Of a stretch of DNA of 64,000 nt, positions 18,384 to 27,480 are shown piece by piece. Origin of the DNA: an uncultured bacterium (GTDB lineage: Bacteria; Cyanobacteriota; Vampirovibrionia; Gastranaerophilales; Gastranaerophilaceae); NCBI GenBank assembly GCA_949283255.1, contig CASDRS010000016.1, forward strand, positions 1-64,000. The letters run 5' to 3'. Numbering within the stretch: the stretch's first letter is position 1; each line of letters begins with the position of its first letter. The notes under the pieces are model-generated. The model was not told where the DNA came from. It did not search any database and worked only from the letters and a program-made list of their open reading frames with translations. The position numbers and the translations under genes were made by a program.

Positions 18384-19904
18384 ATGGGGTTGAATCTTAG
18401 TAGTATTTATCAACGACCATATCTTGCAAAAGACAACAGAAGTCTTGTTAAAAAGAAACAAGACGATGATGCCAAATCTGCTGCTCGTGAAGCGCAACGT
18501 GAAGAACAAGCCAATCAAAATGCCAGAAGCAGAGGGCTTAATTATATTGAAAATAATCACGACGGATTTGTAAGAAGTTCTGAAAATCAGGTTCAAGCTC
18601 AACCTTGGCAAAGAGAACTTTACCAAAATGCACAGGCTCATCAAACACAAGCCGTAGCCCAGCAAATGTCTGAAAGACGCAATCCGTCTATAAATATTGC
18701 GCAAATTTTAAAAGATTTCAGAAACACAGCATTAGCTATAGGTACCCCTGAAGATTTGCAGGAAGAAGTTGACGGGTACCTAGAACTTATTGATAAGCAG
18801 GTAGCTAAAGAAAATCCTAATCCAAAGCTTATCAAATCAAATTTGAAAAATGCCTCATCTATTCTTGACGGTTATATTTCAAACACTCTTAACAAAGATT
18901 CCAAAGTCGTTGAAAATTGGGTTGAATCTTTATTCAATCTGGATAATATCAACTTTAAATATGATGAAAATGATATAAACCCTCAATTTTTAGTAAAATT
19001 CCCTGAAGGCTCAACAGACAAGGCGTCTAAAGTTCAACAGCCTGCTCAGGAAGAGGCTCAAGCTGTTGCTGAAGGGGCTTCTCAAGAAATAGAGACCCCT
19101 AAAGAAGAAACCGTTACGGAGTCAACTACAAAAGTTTTTGTTCCTCAGGATTCTGAATTGAAGTCTCTGTTCCTTCAATCTAAAAAACTTGCCTATGCAA
19201 ATGAACCGCAAAAGGCAATAAAAACTTTCCAAAAAGCGCTTTCTCGTGCCGATGAAGTTGGAGATACAGAAACAAAATCAAAAATCTTCTTTGAAATAGG
19301 CAAAATTTATGACGACTATGATTATGCAGCTCAAGCCTTGAAAAGTTATCACAAATCTCTTGAGGGTACAACCGATAACAATATAAAAACAAAAGCGCAT
19401 TACTCCATGGCTCAAATTTACGATAACGTAAACCAAATTGAACCTGCTATGGATCACTATTTTGTATCAGTAGGATATGCAGGCGAGAGTGAAAACCTTG
19501 CAGCTCAGTCAACTTCACTTACAAGAATGGGCAATATATTTTCTGATATGTATGAAGATGATGCGTTTGAATATTTGACAACGGCTCAAGATATTGCAGG
19601 CGAAACTGATAATTCAAAAGTTAAAGGTTTTGTGGCTTCAAGCCTTGGTAGAGCTTATGAAAAATTTGGCGAACCACAGGAAGCTCTAAAGGCTTATTCT
19701 GAAGCTGTTAAAAATTATTCAGATGCTAATTCCCCTCTAAAAACAGCTCAAAATTACGTAAGTGCTGCAGATATTATGATTGATTTTAACAGTAATAAAA
19801 AAGCAAGAGGACTCTTAAACAAAGCTCAAAAGTTCGCAACAGAAGCTCAAGACGAAAATTTATTGAACGAAATCAATGACAGATTGGCAAAGCTTTCAGC
19901 TTAA
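18384..19904 (+). CDS. Tetratricopeptide-repeat protein (506 aa)
   Basis: No enzyme domain. Residues 1-100 are polar and Gln-rich (KKKQDDDAKSAAREAQREEQ and AHQTQAVAQQ stretches), residues 100-200 are helical, and a Glu/Ala-rich linker of about 40 residues follows. From about residue 260 to the end there are six or so TPRs, seen as SKKLAYANEPQKAIKTFQKAL, KIYDDYDYAAQALKSYHKSL, AQIYDNVNQIEPAMDHYF and LGRAYEKFGEPQEALKAYSEAV. TPRs act as protein-binding scaffolds. There is no signal peptide, so it is probably cytoplasmic. It ends 8 bases inside the convergent WYL regulator gene. Confidence 0.85.
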   Translation: MGLNLSSIYQRPYLAKDNRSLVKKKQDDDAKSAAREAQREEQANQNARSRGLNYIENNHDGFVRSSENQVQAQPWQRELYQNAQAHQTQAVAQQMSERRNPSINIAQILKDFRNTALAIGTPEDLQEEVDGYLELIDKQVAKENPNPKLIKSNLKNASSILDGYISNTLNKDSKVVENWVESLFNLDNINFKYDENDINPQFLVKFPEGSTDKASKVQQPAQEEAQAVAEGASQEIETPKEETVTESTTKVFVPQDSELKSLFLQSKKLAYANEPQKAIKTFQKALSRADEVGDTETKSKIFFEIGKIYDDYDYAAQALKSYHKSLEGTTDNNIKTKAHYSMAQIYDNVNQIEPAMDHYFVSVGYAGESENLAAQSTSLTRMGNIFSDMYEDDAFEYLTTAQDIAGETDNSKVKGFVASSLGRAYEKFGEPQEALKAYSEAVKNYSDANSPLKTAQNYVSAADIMIDFNSNKKARGLLNKAQKFATEAQDENLLNEINDRLAKLSA

Positions 19905-20858
19905 ATCAATTGAGTTTATATATTCTCTGTAAGTTTCCTTCAACTTTTCCGGAGCTAAAATTTTTACGTCTTTGCCCCACTTAAACAGGTGCCAAATGAT
20001 TTCTAAAGGTCCGCTTGCCTGAAAATTTACAAAAACGCTTCCGTCCTCTTGAGGAACAATTTTTTGGGTAGGATGGAAATTATAACATATAATATCTTCA
20101 GCAACATTAGGTGAAAATAAAAGCTTCACGTCCATAATTTCACCTTGATATACCCCAAAAGATTTTTTTGAGTGTTCTTCCAGATCAAAGTTTTCTCTAT
20201 CAAACTTTTGCTCGGTAATTTTTACATCTTTCAGTTTGTGTAAAATATAATTGTAAATTTCACTGCCTTTTGCGTCCTCTTTGGCTACAAGATATGTTTT
20301 TTCACCGTAAATTACGCCAAGAGGTTTCAGTTCACGTTTTTTGTCGTGATAAATACCCGTTATGATATTTGAATTTTGGATTGCTTCTCTAATTATTGTC
20401 AGAGTGTTTATGTCTATGTTGTAGTTAGGTTTTTGCCGGATTGCAAAACCTTCCGTATGTAAAAGCATTTCGATTTCATCCTCCATAGATGTATGGTGTT
20501 TTTCAATTAGTGCTTTTAATTTTTCTATGGTTTTATCTAAAGTTTTCAAGGATTTCGAGTTATTAAGAATTTCTTTTATCTGCTCGAGATTTGCAATTTC
20601 ATCAGGATTGAATGAAACAAGCTTGCTGTATGCTCTGTTTGTAAATCCCCAGTGCTTGCAATCATCTTGGACATAATCTAATTCTTCAAAATCAGGGAAA
20701 ATATTTAACAAACTGTCTCTCATTCTTTCTGCAGTTCGCCTTGATACGTTATATCGTTCCATGATTTCAGTAATCGTTACGCCCTGAACCTTTGAGAGGA
20801 TAAATGTCATTAAATCTATTATGTCTGAAACCCTTGAATATCTCGGTTTTGTTTCCAT
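19896..20858 (-). CDS. WYL-domain transcriptional regulator
   Basis: A 320-aa regulator. N-terminal winged HTH: an ITEIMERYNVSRRTAERMRDSL helix-turn-helix at about residues 28-50. Middle: a linker with the SFNPDEIANLEQI pattern found in these proteins. The WYL-type domain covers about residues 150-250 (beginning NIITGIYHDKKRELKPLGVIYGEKTYLVAKE), and a C-terminal WCX-like extension ends in GPLEIIWHLFKWGKDVKILAPEKLKE. WYL proteins sense nucleic acids or nucleotides and often control DNA-damage or defence genes; that is family knowledge. Start chosen at the ATG after GAGGAGGA. Confidence 0.88.
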   Translation of the reverse strand: METKPRYSRVSDIIDLMTFILSKVQGVTITEIMERYNVSRRTAERMRDSLLNIFPDFEELDYVQDDCKHWGFTNRAYSKLVSFNPDEIANLEQIKEILNNSKSLKTLDKTIEKLKALIEKHHTSMEDEIEMLLHTEGFAIRQKPNYNIDINTLTIIREAIQNSNIITGIYHDKKRELKPLGVIYGEKTYLVAKEDAKGSEIYNYILHKLKDVKITEQKFDRENFDLEEHSKKSFGVYQGEIMDVKLLFSPNVAEDIICYNFHPTQKIVPQEDGSVFVNFQASGPLEIIWHLFKWGKDVKILAPEKLKETYREYINSIDLS

Positions 20859-20885
20859 AAAACACTTATCCTCCTCTATGATATT

Positions 20886-21275
20886 TTACCATAAAACGGA
20901 TTTTTCTTTTCTATACATATTTTTCTGATAATTCATTATTATCTGTGCCAACAAAAATAATGATGCCATATTCATCAAATTGTTGTACCCGTTAAATCCA
21001 AGCCATACCATTATTCCGAAAATTAAAAAGACCAAAAAATTATGGTAATTTGTAAATCTTGCTTTTGTGCTATTTATAATCTTGCTGTAATTGTATCTGT
21101 ATATTTTACTTTGAGGATTAATACGAAGTGCCTTCTGTAACAATTTGATTGCCGTATTGTAATCATTTTTGTGTCTGTATAAAAACATAGCGTAATCATT
21201 GTATAATTCATCACTCATAGGATACATCCTTAATGCTCTAACAAATTCTCTCTCAATTCTCTCTACTTTGTTCAT
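20886..21275 (-). CDS. Small TPR protein with C-terminal membrane segments
   Basis: A 129-aa protein. Start chosen at 21275 because AAAGGAG lies 5-6 bases before it; an upstream extension in the same frame has no ribosome binding site. Residues 5-65 contain one to two TPR-like helical hairpins (EREFVRALRMYPMSDELYNDYAMFLYRHKNDYNTAIKLLQKALRINP). Residues 80-115 contain two short hydrophobic segments (FLVFLIFGIMVWLGF and MASLFLLAQIIM), so it is probably an inner-membrane protein with a cytoplasmic TPR. No function assigned. It is 27 bases upstream of the WYL gene and may form an operon with it. Confidence 0.7.
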   Translation of the reverse strand: MNKVERIEREFVRALRMYPMSDELYNDYAMFLYRHKNDYNTAIKLLQKALRINPQSKIYRYNYSKIINSTKARFTNYHNFLVFLIFGIMVWLGFNGYNNLMNMASLFLLAQIIMNYQKNMYRKEKSVLW

Positions 21276-21458
21276 TTTTATCTCCTTTCTGTTTACATTT
21301 AAAAAATAACTTTTGCATGCGTCAAAAACGGTCGTATATATTTTTTTTAAAATATTACGAAATGTAAAAGCAGAATAAAATTTCATGCAAAATTTTTATT
21401 TTACGTGGTTTTTGATTTTTGCATATGGTCAAGTTTATACAATGAAAGGATTTTACAA

Positions 21459-22964
21459 ATGCTTTCAGCAATAAGTAATTATAGATACAATACCCCGATA
21501 AATTATAAATTTAACAATAGTATTCCGCATAAGTTTGGCGGAAATTTAGCACCCCTACAGCATGATACTGTATCATTTACAGGTATGTCAGCACCATCAC
21601 ATTATAAATCAGTATTTGACTATCTTGCTGCTGATATTTTGAGTAAGAATAAGAAGTATCAGGTAGATGGTAGTATGTTGTCAGCTACTAATATTCAAAC
21701 AGCGATAAACAAATTATTTTCATTGAATAAGGTTTATGGACCTTATACAACAAGTAATCCTGAAAAAATTCACTGGAAACCGTATATTCCGGAAGATGTA
21801 AGAGTATTTTCCACAGACAAAATCAATGATGCAAGAGCTTCCCGTTTACAACAGTGGCAAAAATTTCTTGAAGCTCCTCAATCAGAGGAGTCTGCAGCAC
21901 AGATACCAAAACTTGTTGAGCATATAAAGCAGAATAAATCACTTCGCTTTGTAATCTGGAATGCAGTAAACAGTGAATTAAAAAGCAATAACAGACATAT
22001 TCCTGTTCCGTTTGATGCAACAGCATTGTATAAAACTATTGTCGGATTTGACAAAATTGACCCGCTTGATAGAGCCGTAAGATGTGCAAGACCTTCTTTC
22101 TTGGAAATGTATACTCACAGATTAAGAGATATTTTGCTTGAAAAAAAAGGATTGTCAGATAATACATCTGTATGGGTAAAAATCCCATCAATTAAAAGTG
22201 CACCTGAAAGTAAAGCAGACAGCATTTCTACATTAGAAATTTTAAGCTCCAGAAACTGGTGCACACGTTCAAGTGTTGATAAGGCAGAAGCAGCACTGGA
22301 AGATGGAGATTTTTATATTTACCTTGAACGTAAAGGCGGAAATCAATGGAACCCATTGATAGGTATGGCTTGCAGTAAAGGTAAAATAGACCAAATACAA
22401 GGTATTGAAAACAACAATATTATACCTACAAGTGAGTTGGAAAATATCAAAGAATTTATAAAATCTCACGGATTAAAATGTAATTCCGACATCGTTCCGG
22501 AAGGGCCAAAGGCTTTGCAGCAAATTATGATTGCAGAAAAACTTGTCGAATATGATGAAACTTTGGGCAAAACTCTTGAAAAAGCAATTAAAGATGGTGA
22601 CGATTACGGAATTTTGAAATTTATGTCAAAGAAAGTTGATAAACTTGAAGACGGCAAATTTGAAATTGCAACATACAAGCCAAGCTATAATGTAAGTCAG
22701 AATAGCGGAATTTCAATTCCATATTCAATGTTGGGAATAGATGAAGATCTTATGCTTCAAAATGTTGAAAAAATTAACGGCGATCTCATTCTTGATCATA
22801 AAAACCCTCTATTTGCCTCAACTCTAAGAAAATTCCCGCCATCATTAAAGACAGTTACAGGTAAGATTGTATGTTCCGAAGAACAATTTGCACAATTTGG
22901 CGAAGATTTTGCGAGGGTTACAAATAATAAACCCGGCAAAGTAATTGTTCATTCAAACTTCTAG
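21459..22964 (+). CDS. Unknown 501-aa protein with N-terminal VSFTG motif and a central NWCT domain
   Basis: Start chosen at 21459, with GAAAGGA upstream; the longer frame start has none. Residues 1-45 are Asn/Tyr-rich and end in DTVSFTG. Residues 45-250 are mostly helical. At about residues 268-345 lies a compact, probably conserved domain: SSRNWCTRSS, KAEAALEDGDFYIYLE, WNPLIGMA, KIDQIQGIENN and a helix. The WCT...GDFYIYxE...IGM...IQG order looks like a recurring uncharacterised domain rather than random sequence. The tail (DLILDHKNPLFASTLRKFPPSLKTV) reads like a degenerate leucine-rich repeat. No signal peptide. Its last 4 bases overlap the convergent helicase gene. Confidence 0.75.
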   Translation: MLSAISNYRYNTPINYKFNNSIPHKFGGNLAPLQHDTVSFTGMSAPSHYKSVFDYLAADILSKNKKYQVDGSMLSATNIQTAINKLFSLNKVYGPYTTSNPEKIHWKPYIPEDVRVFSTDKINDARASRLQQWQKFLEAPQSEESAAQIPKLVEHIKQNKSLRFVIWNAVNSELKSNNRHIPVPFDATALYKTIVGFDKIDPLDRAVRCARPSFLEMYTHRLRDILLEKKGLSDNTSVWVKIPSIKSAPESKADSISTLEILSSRNWCTRSSVDKAEAALEDGDFYIYLERKGGNQWNPLIGMACSKGKIDQIQGIENNNIIPTSELENIKEFIKSHGLKCNSDIVPEGPKALQQIMIAEKLVEYDETLGKTLEKAIKDGDDYGILKFMSKKVDKLEDGKFEIATYKPSYNVSQNSGISIPYSMLGIDEDLMLQNVEKINGDLILDHKNPLFASTLRKFPPSLKTVTGKIVCSEEQFAQFGEDFARVTNNKPGKVIVHSNF

Positions 22965-25900
22965 ATAATATCAAGATGACATAATTGCTTGTATTCACAG
23001 TATTTGCAAGTATCACTTTTTTCATCACATACTGCATCGAAGTTTAGTGACTTGATATTTTGGTAGACTTCTTTGATTTTATTTTCGATATAGTCGCTAT
23101 CTTCTTGTGTAAGTGATTTATATACATTTTTGCTGCAATCTTCTACATAAATCAGACCTGTTTTAGAAACTTTTTTGCCTGTTAATTTTTCAAAAGCGTA
23201 TTTATAAAAACACAATTGGTTATAATACCCTTCTTTTTCTTCTCCGGGAGCAACTTTTGACTCGCTGACAGGTTTTCCTGTTTTATAATCGTAAAGTTCA
23301 TAAGTGCCGTCGTTATTTACTTCTATACGGTCAATTTTGCCTGAGATAAAATCGTCTCCGACTTGTACGGCATCCAGAGTCATTTCTATATTCTCGATTT
23401 TACTCGGAGAAGTTTCTACAAAATGCGGATAATAACTTCTCAGGGCATTTTCTCCTCGTTTTAAGAACATTTCTTTTTTAGCTTCCGAAGAGAAGGCTTC
23501 ATCATCCATCATTTTCTTAAACATTGTGATAACTTCTTCATACGCAGGATATTTACCTTCTTTTTTGGCTTTTCTTACGGAAGTCTCAAATACCGCATGC
23601 ATTACCGTACCAAAGTTTGCGTTATCCCATTCTTTGTCTTCTATATCTATACCCATTACTTTGATATAGAAAAATCTTCTCGGACATTTTAGGTAGTCAT
23701 TTAATCTTGATGGTGAAAGAACTATCTTTTTAACCTGTTCCTTAATTTCATCTTCAAGTACTTTTCTGTTGTTCAAGGCTTCTTTTGAAATAGAGCGTAC
23801 AAATTCTTTCGTAAATTCATCGTCATTGTATTCAAATTGTTCTTTTTCAAAATCAAAATCGTCTACATTTGCAATAAATTTAGTAATCTGTTGAGCTTTA
23901 TCTCCGTCATTGTCTGCAAAAGATAATGTAAGCCCGTATTTTGCACGGGTTATCCCTACAAATAGAAGTTTTAATAATTCTGTATCTTTTTTAATTGACG
24001 CTTCTTCTTTTGACAAAGGAATGTCTGTTATAAACTTATATTCTCCTGGCATTCTGAAATCTTCCCATACTCTTGATGTGAGGTTTGGAAGATAGACATA
24101 TTCAAATTCCCTTCCTTTTGAACCGTGATAAGTTACAAGCTGAACGGCATTTCTTGTCATGGAGTTTTTATCTATAGTTATTTCTATTTCGTTTTCAAGT
24201 GTCGAATCCAAGTATTCAAGAAAATCACTTATTCCGACAGTCGGATTATTGGAGGATAATTCTGTGGCTTCATCAAGAATTTTCTTTATGCCCAAAATGT
24301 TTTCTGATCTGTTATTTTCGGATTTCATAAAGAATTCTAATATGCCTGTGCGGTTGATTATTTCAATGATAGTTCTTCTAAGATTATTTGTTGAAGAATA
24401 TTCTTTCAACTCGTCATATATTTTTAGAAAATTGTTGATTTTATCAGGGTTTTTCCACTTATCCCCTTTGCGCATATTAGTTATAAAATCTTTTCTGTTG
24501 GTTTTTCCTTCTTTAAACAAAACTTTGTAATCGTCAAAATCAATATCAAAAGGTTCTGCGAGTAAGAGTCCAAAAAGTTTGTCACTATATAATGACGGAT
24601 TAAAGATAGCTTTTAAATAAAAATAAATTAGTATAGATGAGCGTATTTCAAAAATACTTTTGCCTTCATCTATTTGGTATGGAATGTTTTTCCCTTCAAG
24701 AAGCTCTGCCAGTCGTGAAAGCTCTGTTCGTTTTTTTGAAATGATAGCAATTTGAGATAACTGGTTTTCGCCGTCATCATTTTTAGGACAATTGGTTTTT
24801 ATAAGATTGTCAATATCATCTACGATGTGATTGTATTCTTGCATCAAATCTCCAAATTGCCATCTGCGAATTTTTTGTTCTTTGGCTTTAATCTTTTCGT
24901 TTTTAGCGGTCAGTTTTTTGGAGATATTGTAATTTTTAAATAACTCATTATTTTCAAGTCTTGTTGTATCCTGTGAGATTACTTTGTAACTTAAATCAAG
25001 AATATTTTGGGCAGAGCGGTTATTTTCTTCAAGACAAATAACTTTTGTATCAGGGAAGCGGGTTAAGAAGTTTTCAATATTATCACTCTTTGCTCCCTGA
25101 AACCCATATATAATCTGGTCATCATCACCTACGACAAAGATATTTTGCTCTTCTACCCCATCAAGAAGATTAAAAATAATAGCGTTTTGCAATGAATTTG
25201 TATCCTGATATTCATCTACAAGGAAATATTTATATTGGCCTGCAATTTCCTTTAAAAAGGCATTGTCGGATTCAAATTGGTCAAGTACAAAGTTTATCAT
25301 ATCCGAAAAGTCTATATAATTTTCCTGAAACATTTTGGTTGCATAAACTTCGTAGATATTCCAGAGTTCTTTTGCTTTTTCAATATTAGTTTTAATTTTT
25401 TCAATCTCATTGTAGCGAGTTTTATTTTGTGTTTTGCCAGCCTGTTCTCTTTCGTAAATTTCACTTTCCAACTCTTTTATGCGAGGAAGAAGTGAAGGGT
25501 TTGTTTCGATATTTGAAAGATATGTCTCCTTATCAATTCTGAGAGATTTCAGCTTAGGAATATAATTTAAGAAATCTTTGACAAAATGGTATTTGTCAGC
25601 TCTCGGCGCAACAAAATATTCAGGTTTTACTTCGTCAATAGTTTCTTTCATAAGCTGAATAGCATTCGTATCAGATATCAATTTTACATTTGCCGACAAA
25701 TTGAATTGAGTCGGATTTTGCTTAATGACATCATTACAAAATGAGTGATAAGTATAGATATCTACGGCAGATGCAAGAACTCCCATTTCTCGGATAAGTC
25801 TTTCTCTCATCTCACCTGCAGCAGCGTCTGAAAACGTTAAGCACAAAATAGTTTCAGGCTTTATACCTTTTTCCAGCATAGACTTAATTCTTTGTATTAC

Positions 25901-26002
25901 GGTAAAAGTCTTTCCGGTTCCGGGGCCTGCAAGTACCATAACTTTCCCGTCAATAGTGTCTATACATTCCTGCTGTCTTACGTTAGGTGTAATTTTTGCC
26001 AT
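22961..26002 (-). CDS. UvrD/PcrA-like superfamily 1 helicase fused to a PD-(D/E)XK (Cas4/AddB-type) nuclease
   Basis: A 1013-aa DNA repair or recombination protein. Helicase motifs: Q-motif and Walker A AGPGTGKT (about residues 25-32), TFSDAAAGEMRERL, the DEYQDTN box at about 263, GDDDQIIYGFQGA, and motif VI VGITRAKYGL. The C-terminal 240 residues form a nuclease: SRLNDYLKCPRRFFY, GKIDRIE, YDYKTGK and a terminal CKYCEYKQLC. The four cysteines (one near 770, three at the end) match the iron-sulphur staple of AddB and Cas4. Helicase-nuclease fusions of this kind process double-strand ends. No AddB/RecB partner is adjacent. Strong AAGGAG ribosome binding site. Confidence 0.88.
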   Translation of the reverse strand: MAKITPNVRQQECIDTIDGKVMVLAGPGTGKTFTVIQRIKSMLEKGIKPETILCLTFSDAAAGEMRERLIREMGVLASAVDIYTYHSFCNDVIKQNPTQFNLSANVKLISDTNAIQLMKETIDEVKPEYFVAPRADKYHFVKDFLNYIPKLKSLRIDKETYLSNIETNPSLLPRIKELESEIYEREQAGKTQNKTRYNEIEKIKTNIEKAKELWNIYEVYATKMFQENYIDFSDMINFVLDQFESDNAFLKEIAGQYKYFLVDEYQDTNSLQNAIIFNLLDGVEEQNIFVVGDDDQIIYGFQGAKSDNIENFLTRFPDTKVICLEENNRSAQNILDLSYKVISQDTTRLENNELFKNYNISKKLTAKNEKIKAKEQKIRRWQFGDLMQEYNHIVDDIDNLIKTNCPKNDDGENQLSQIAIISKKRTELSRLAELLEGKNIPYQIDEGKSIFEIRSSILIYFYLKAIFNPSLYSDKLFGLLLAEPFDIDFDDYKVLFKEGKTNRKDFITNMRKGDKWKNPDKINNFLKIYDELKEYSSTNNLRRTIIEIINRTGILEFFMKSENNRSENILGIKKILDEATELSSNNPTVGISDFLEYLDSTLENEIEITIDKNSMTRNAVQLVTYHGSKGREFEYVYLPNLTSRVWEDFRMPGEYKFITDIPLSKEEASIKKDTELLKLLFVGITRAKYGLTLSFADNDGDKAQQITKFIANVDDFDFEKEQFEYNDDEFTKEFVRSISKEALNNRKVLEDEIKEQVKKIVLSPSRLNDYLKCPRRFFYIKVMGIDIEDKEWDNANFGTVMHAVFETSVRKAKKEGKYPAYEEVITMFKKMMDDEAFSSEAKKEMFLKRGENALRSYYPHFVETSPSKIENIEMTLDAVQVGDDFISGKIDRIEVNNDGTYELYDYKTGKPVSESKVAPGEEKEGYYNQLCFYKYAFEKLTGKKVSKTGLIYVEDCSKNVYKSLTQEDSDYIENKIKEVYQNIKSLNFDAVCDEKSDTCKYCEYKQLCHLDII

Positions 26003-26171
26003 ATTTCACTCCTTAAAACTCTCTTATTATTTTCATTATACTCAAAACATACGACAAAATCGGACGAAGGCCTTTTATTAAATTGCAGTAAATTTTTGTA
26101 ACGAATTATTATCTGATAAATTTTCAAAGTTTGAACATGTTATTATATAAGTGGAGAAGTGGAAATTTAAT

Positions 26172-26879
26172 ATGAAGAAGATAATAATTATTGTGCTTTT
26201 GATGATGTTGACTTGTACATCATCAGTATTTGCGGAAGAAACCGTTAATGAAGAAGAAATTGCTAAAGAACAAACTATCCAAAATAAGATTAATTCTATT
26301 GGAACACGTATTTTAAATGCCAATAAAATTCCAAACAGAGTAGTTTTTGTTTATAACAAGGCAGAGAAAAAATCTAAATTAAAATATGATAAGACTTTAA
26401 CAAGTCGAAATGTCGTTATGTACAACGGTACATATAAATATACTGACAGCGATGATGAAATTGCGGCATTTTTGGCTCGCGATATTGTTTTGGTATCAAA
26501 ATCTTATGACGGAGAATTTTCCGGAGAGTTAAACTCTATACAGATTATGGCCTCTCCTAAAAAATATGAGATTATAGCAGATAAGCTGGCTGTAGATATG
26601 ATGGTTAATGCAGGATACAATCCTTTGGGATTGATTACTTTTATCAACAAAACATGCCCGCAGAGAAGGTTTGATTTTGTATCTAACAAAAATCTTACAT
26701 CTAAAAGGCTGGCGATTATTTATGAATATATCGTCAAAAAATATCCGTATTTTCTTGTAAATAATACTTATCTTAATAATGAATATTATCAGAATTTTTT
26801 GTTAACTTCACAAGAAAACAGAAGAATGCTTAAAAAACACTTAGAAACAGGTTCAAAGGAAAAGATTAAGTATGAATAG
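26172..26879 (+). CDS. Secreted M48-peptidase-like protein lacking the zinc site
   Basis: Start chosen at 26172 because the ATG opens a textbook signal peptide (MKKIIIIVLLMMLTCTSSVFA) and the GTG at 26151 would spoil it. The mature part resembles M48/BepA-type proteases: INSIGTRILNANKIPNRVVFVYN, then the stretch DDEIAAFLARDIVLVSKSY where an active enzyme has AHExxH, then YEIIADKLAVDMMVNAGYNPLGL, equivalent to the (E)EADxxG..L..AGY helix. HExxH reads RDIVL, so both histidines and the glutamate are gone. It is probably a non-catalytic periplasmic protein. It overlaps the next secreted-protein gene by 8 bases. Confidence 0.65.
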   Translation: MKKIIIIVLLMMLTCTSSVFAEETVNEEEIAKEQTIQNKINSIGTRILNANKIPNRVVFVYNKAEKKSKLKYDKTLTSRNVVMYNGTYKYTDSDDEIAAFLARDIVLVSKSYDGEFSGELNSIQIMASPKKYEIIADKLAVDMMVNAGYNPLGLITFINKTCPQRRFDFVSNKNLTSKRLAIIYEYIVKKYPYFLVNNTYLNNEYYQNFLLTSQENRRMLKKHLETGSKEKIKYE

Positions 26880-27480
26880 ATTTTTAGGAATAGTTTTAGG
26901 ATTATGTTTGCTTACGATGCCTGTCTTTTCGGAAGAAATTCTTCACGATGAGATTGTTGATACAATATTAGTCAATCAACCGTGCAAAAAACCTGAAGCT
27001 AATCTTAATTATAACTACGAAGATACAGATAAAGTTGAGATAAAACTTGCTATTATGGATGCAATAAAATCCGAAAATGATGTTTATGAAAATGAGCCTG
27101 TAAAATTCAGAGTTATTTCGGATGTTCATTATAAGGGGAGAGTTATAATAAAAAGGCATACGATAGTTCCTGCAAAAGTCGGGTTGATTATCAGAAGCGG
27201 TATGAACGGAATTCCTGCAAGTATAATTTTTAGCGATTTTGAATTTAGCGATATTGATCCTCATTTGATTACTGATACTGTAGAAATCAGAGGACAGGAC
27301 AGAAGTTTATGGGTGTTTCCGCTAAAGTGGGCCCTGACAATACTTCCGCCTAGTGGTTCGCTAACCAACTTTATTAAAGGCGGGCATGCCAGAGTAAAAA
27401 AAGACAGAATGGTAAAAGTATATTATCATCCGAATTGGAACAAACCTAGAGAGAATAAGGAAAATTATGATAACAACTAA
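26872..27480 (+). CDS. Hypothetical secreted protein (202 aa)
   Basis: Starts with a clear signal peptide (NRFLGIVLGLCLLTMPVFSEE). The mature part is predicted mostly beta: KFRVISDVHYKGRVIIKRHTIVPAKVGLIIRSGMNGIPASIIFSDFEF, then DTVEIRGQDRSLWVFPLKWAL. The repeated short basic strands and the turn with Gly-Met-Asn-Gly are reminiscent of periplasmic barrel proteins, but I do not recognise a family. It overlaps the M48-like gene by 8 bases and the ABC-F gene by 14 bases, so these three genes are likely one transcript. Confidence 0.7.
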   Translation: MNRFLGIVLGLCLLTMPVFSEEILHDEIVDTILVNQPCKKPEANLNYNYEDTDKVEIKLAIMDAIKSENDVYENEPVKFRVISDVHYKGRVIIKRHTIVPAKVGLIIRSGMNGIPASIIFSDFEFSDIDPHLITDTVEIRGQDRSLWVFPLKWALTILPPSGSLTNFIKGGHARVKKDRMVKVYYHPNWNKPRENKENYDNN

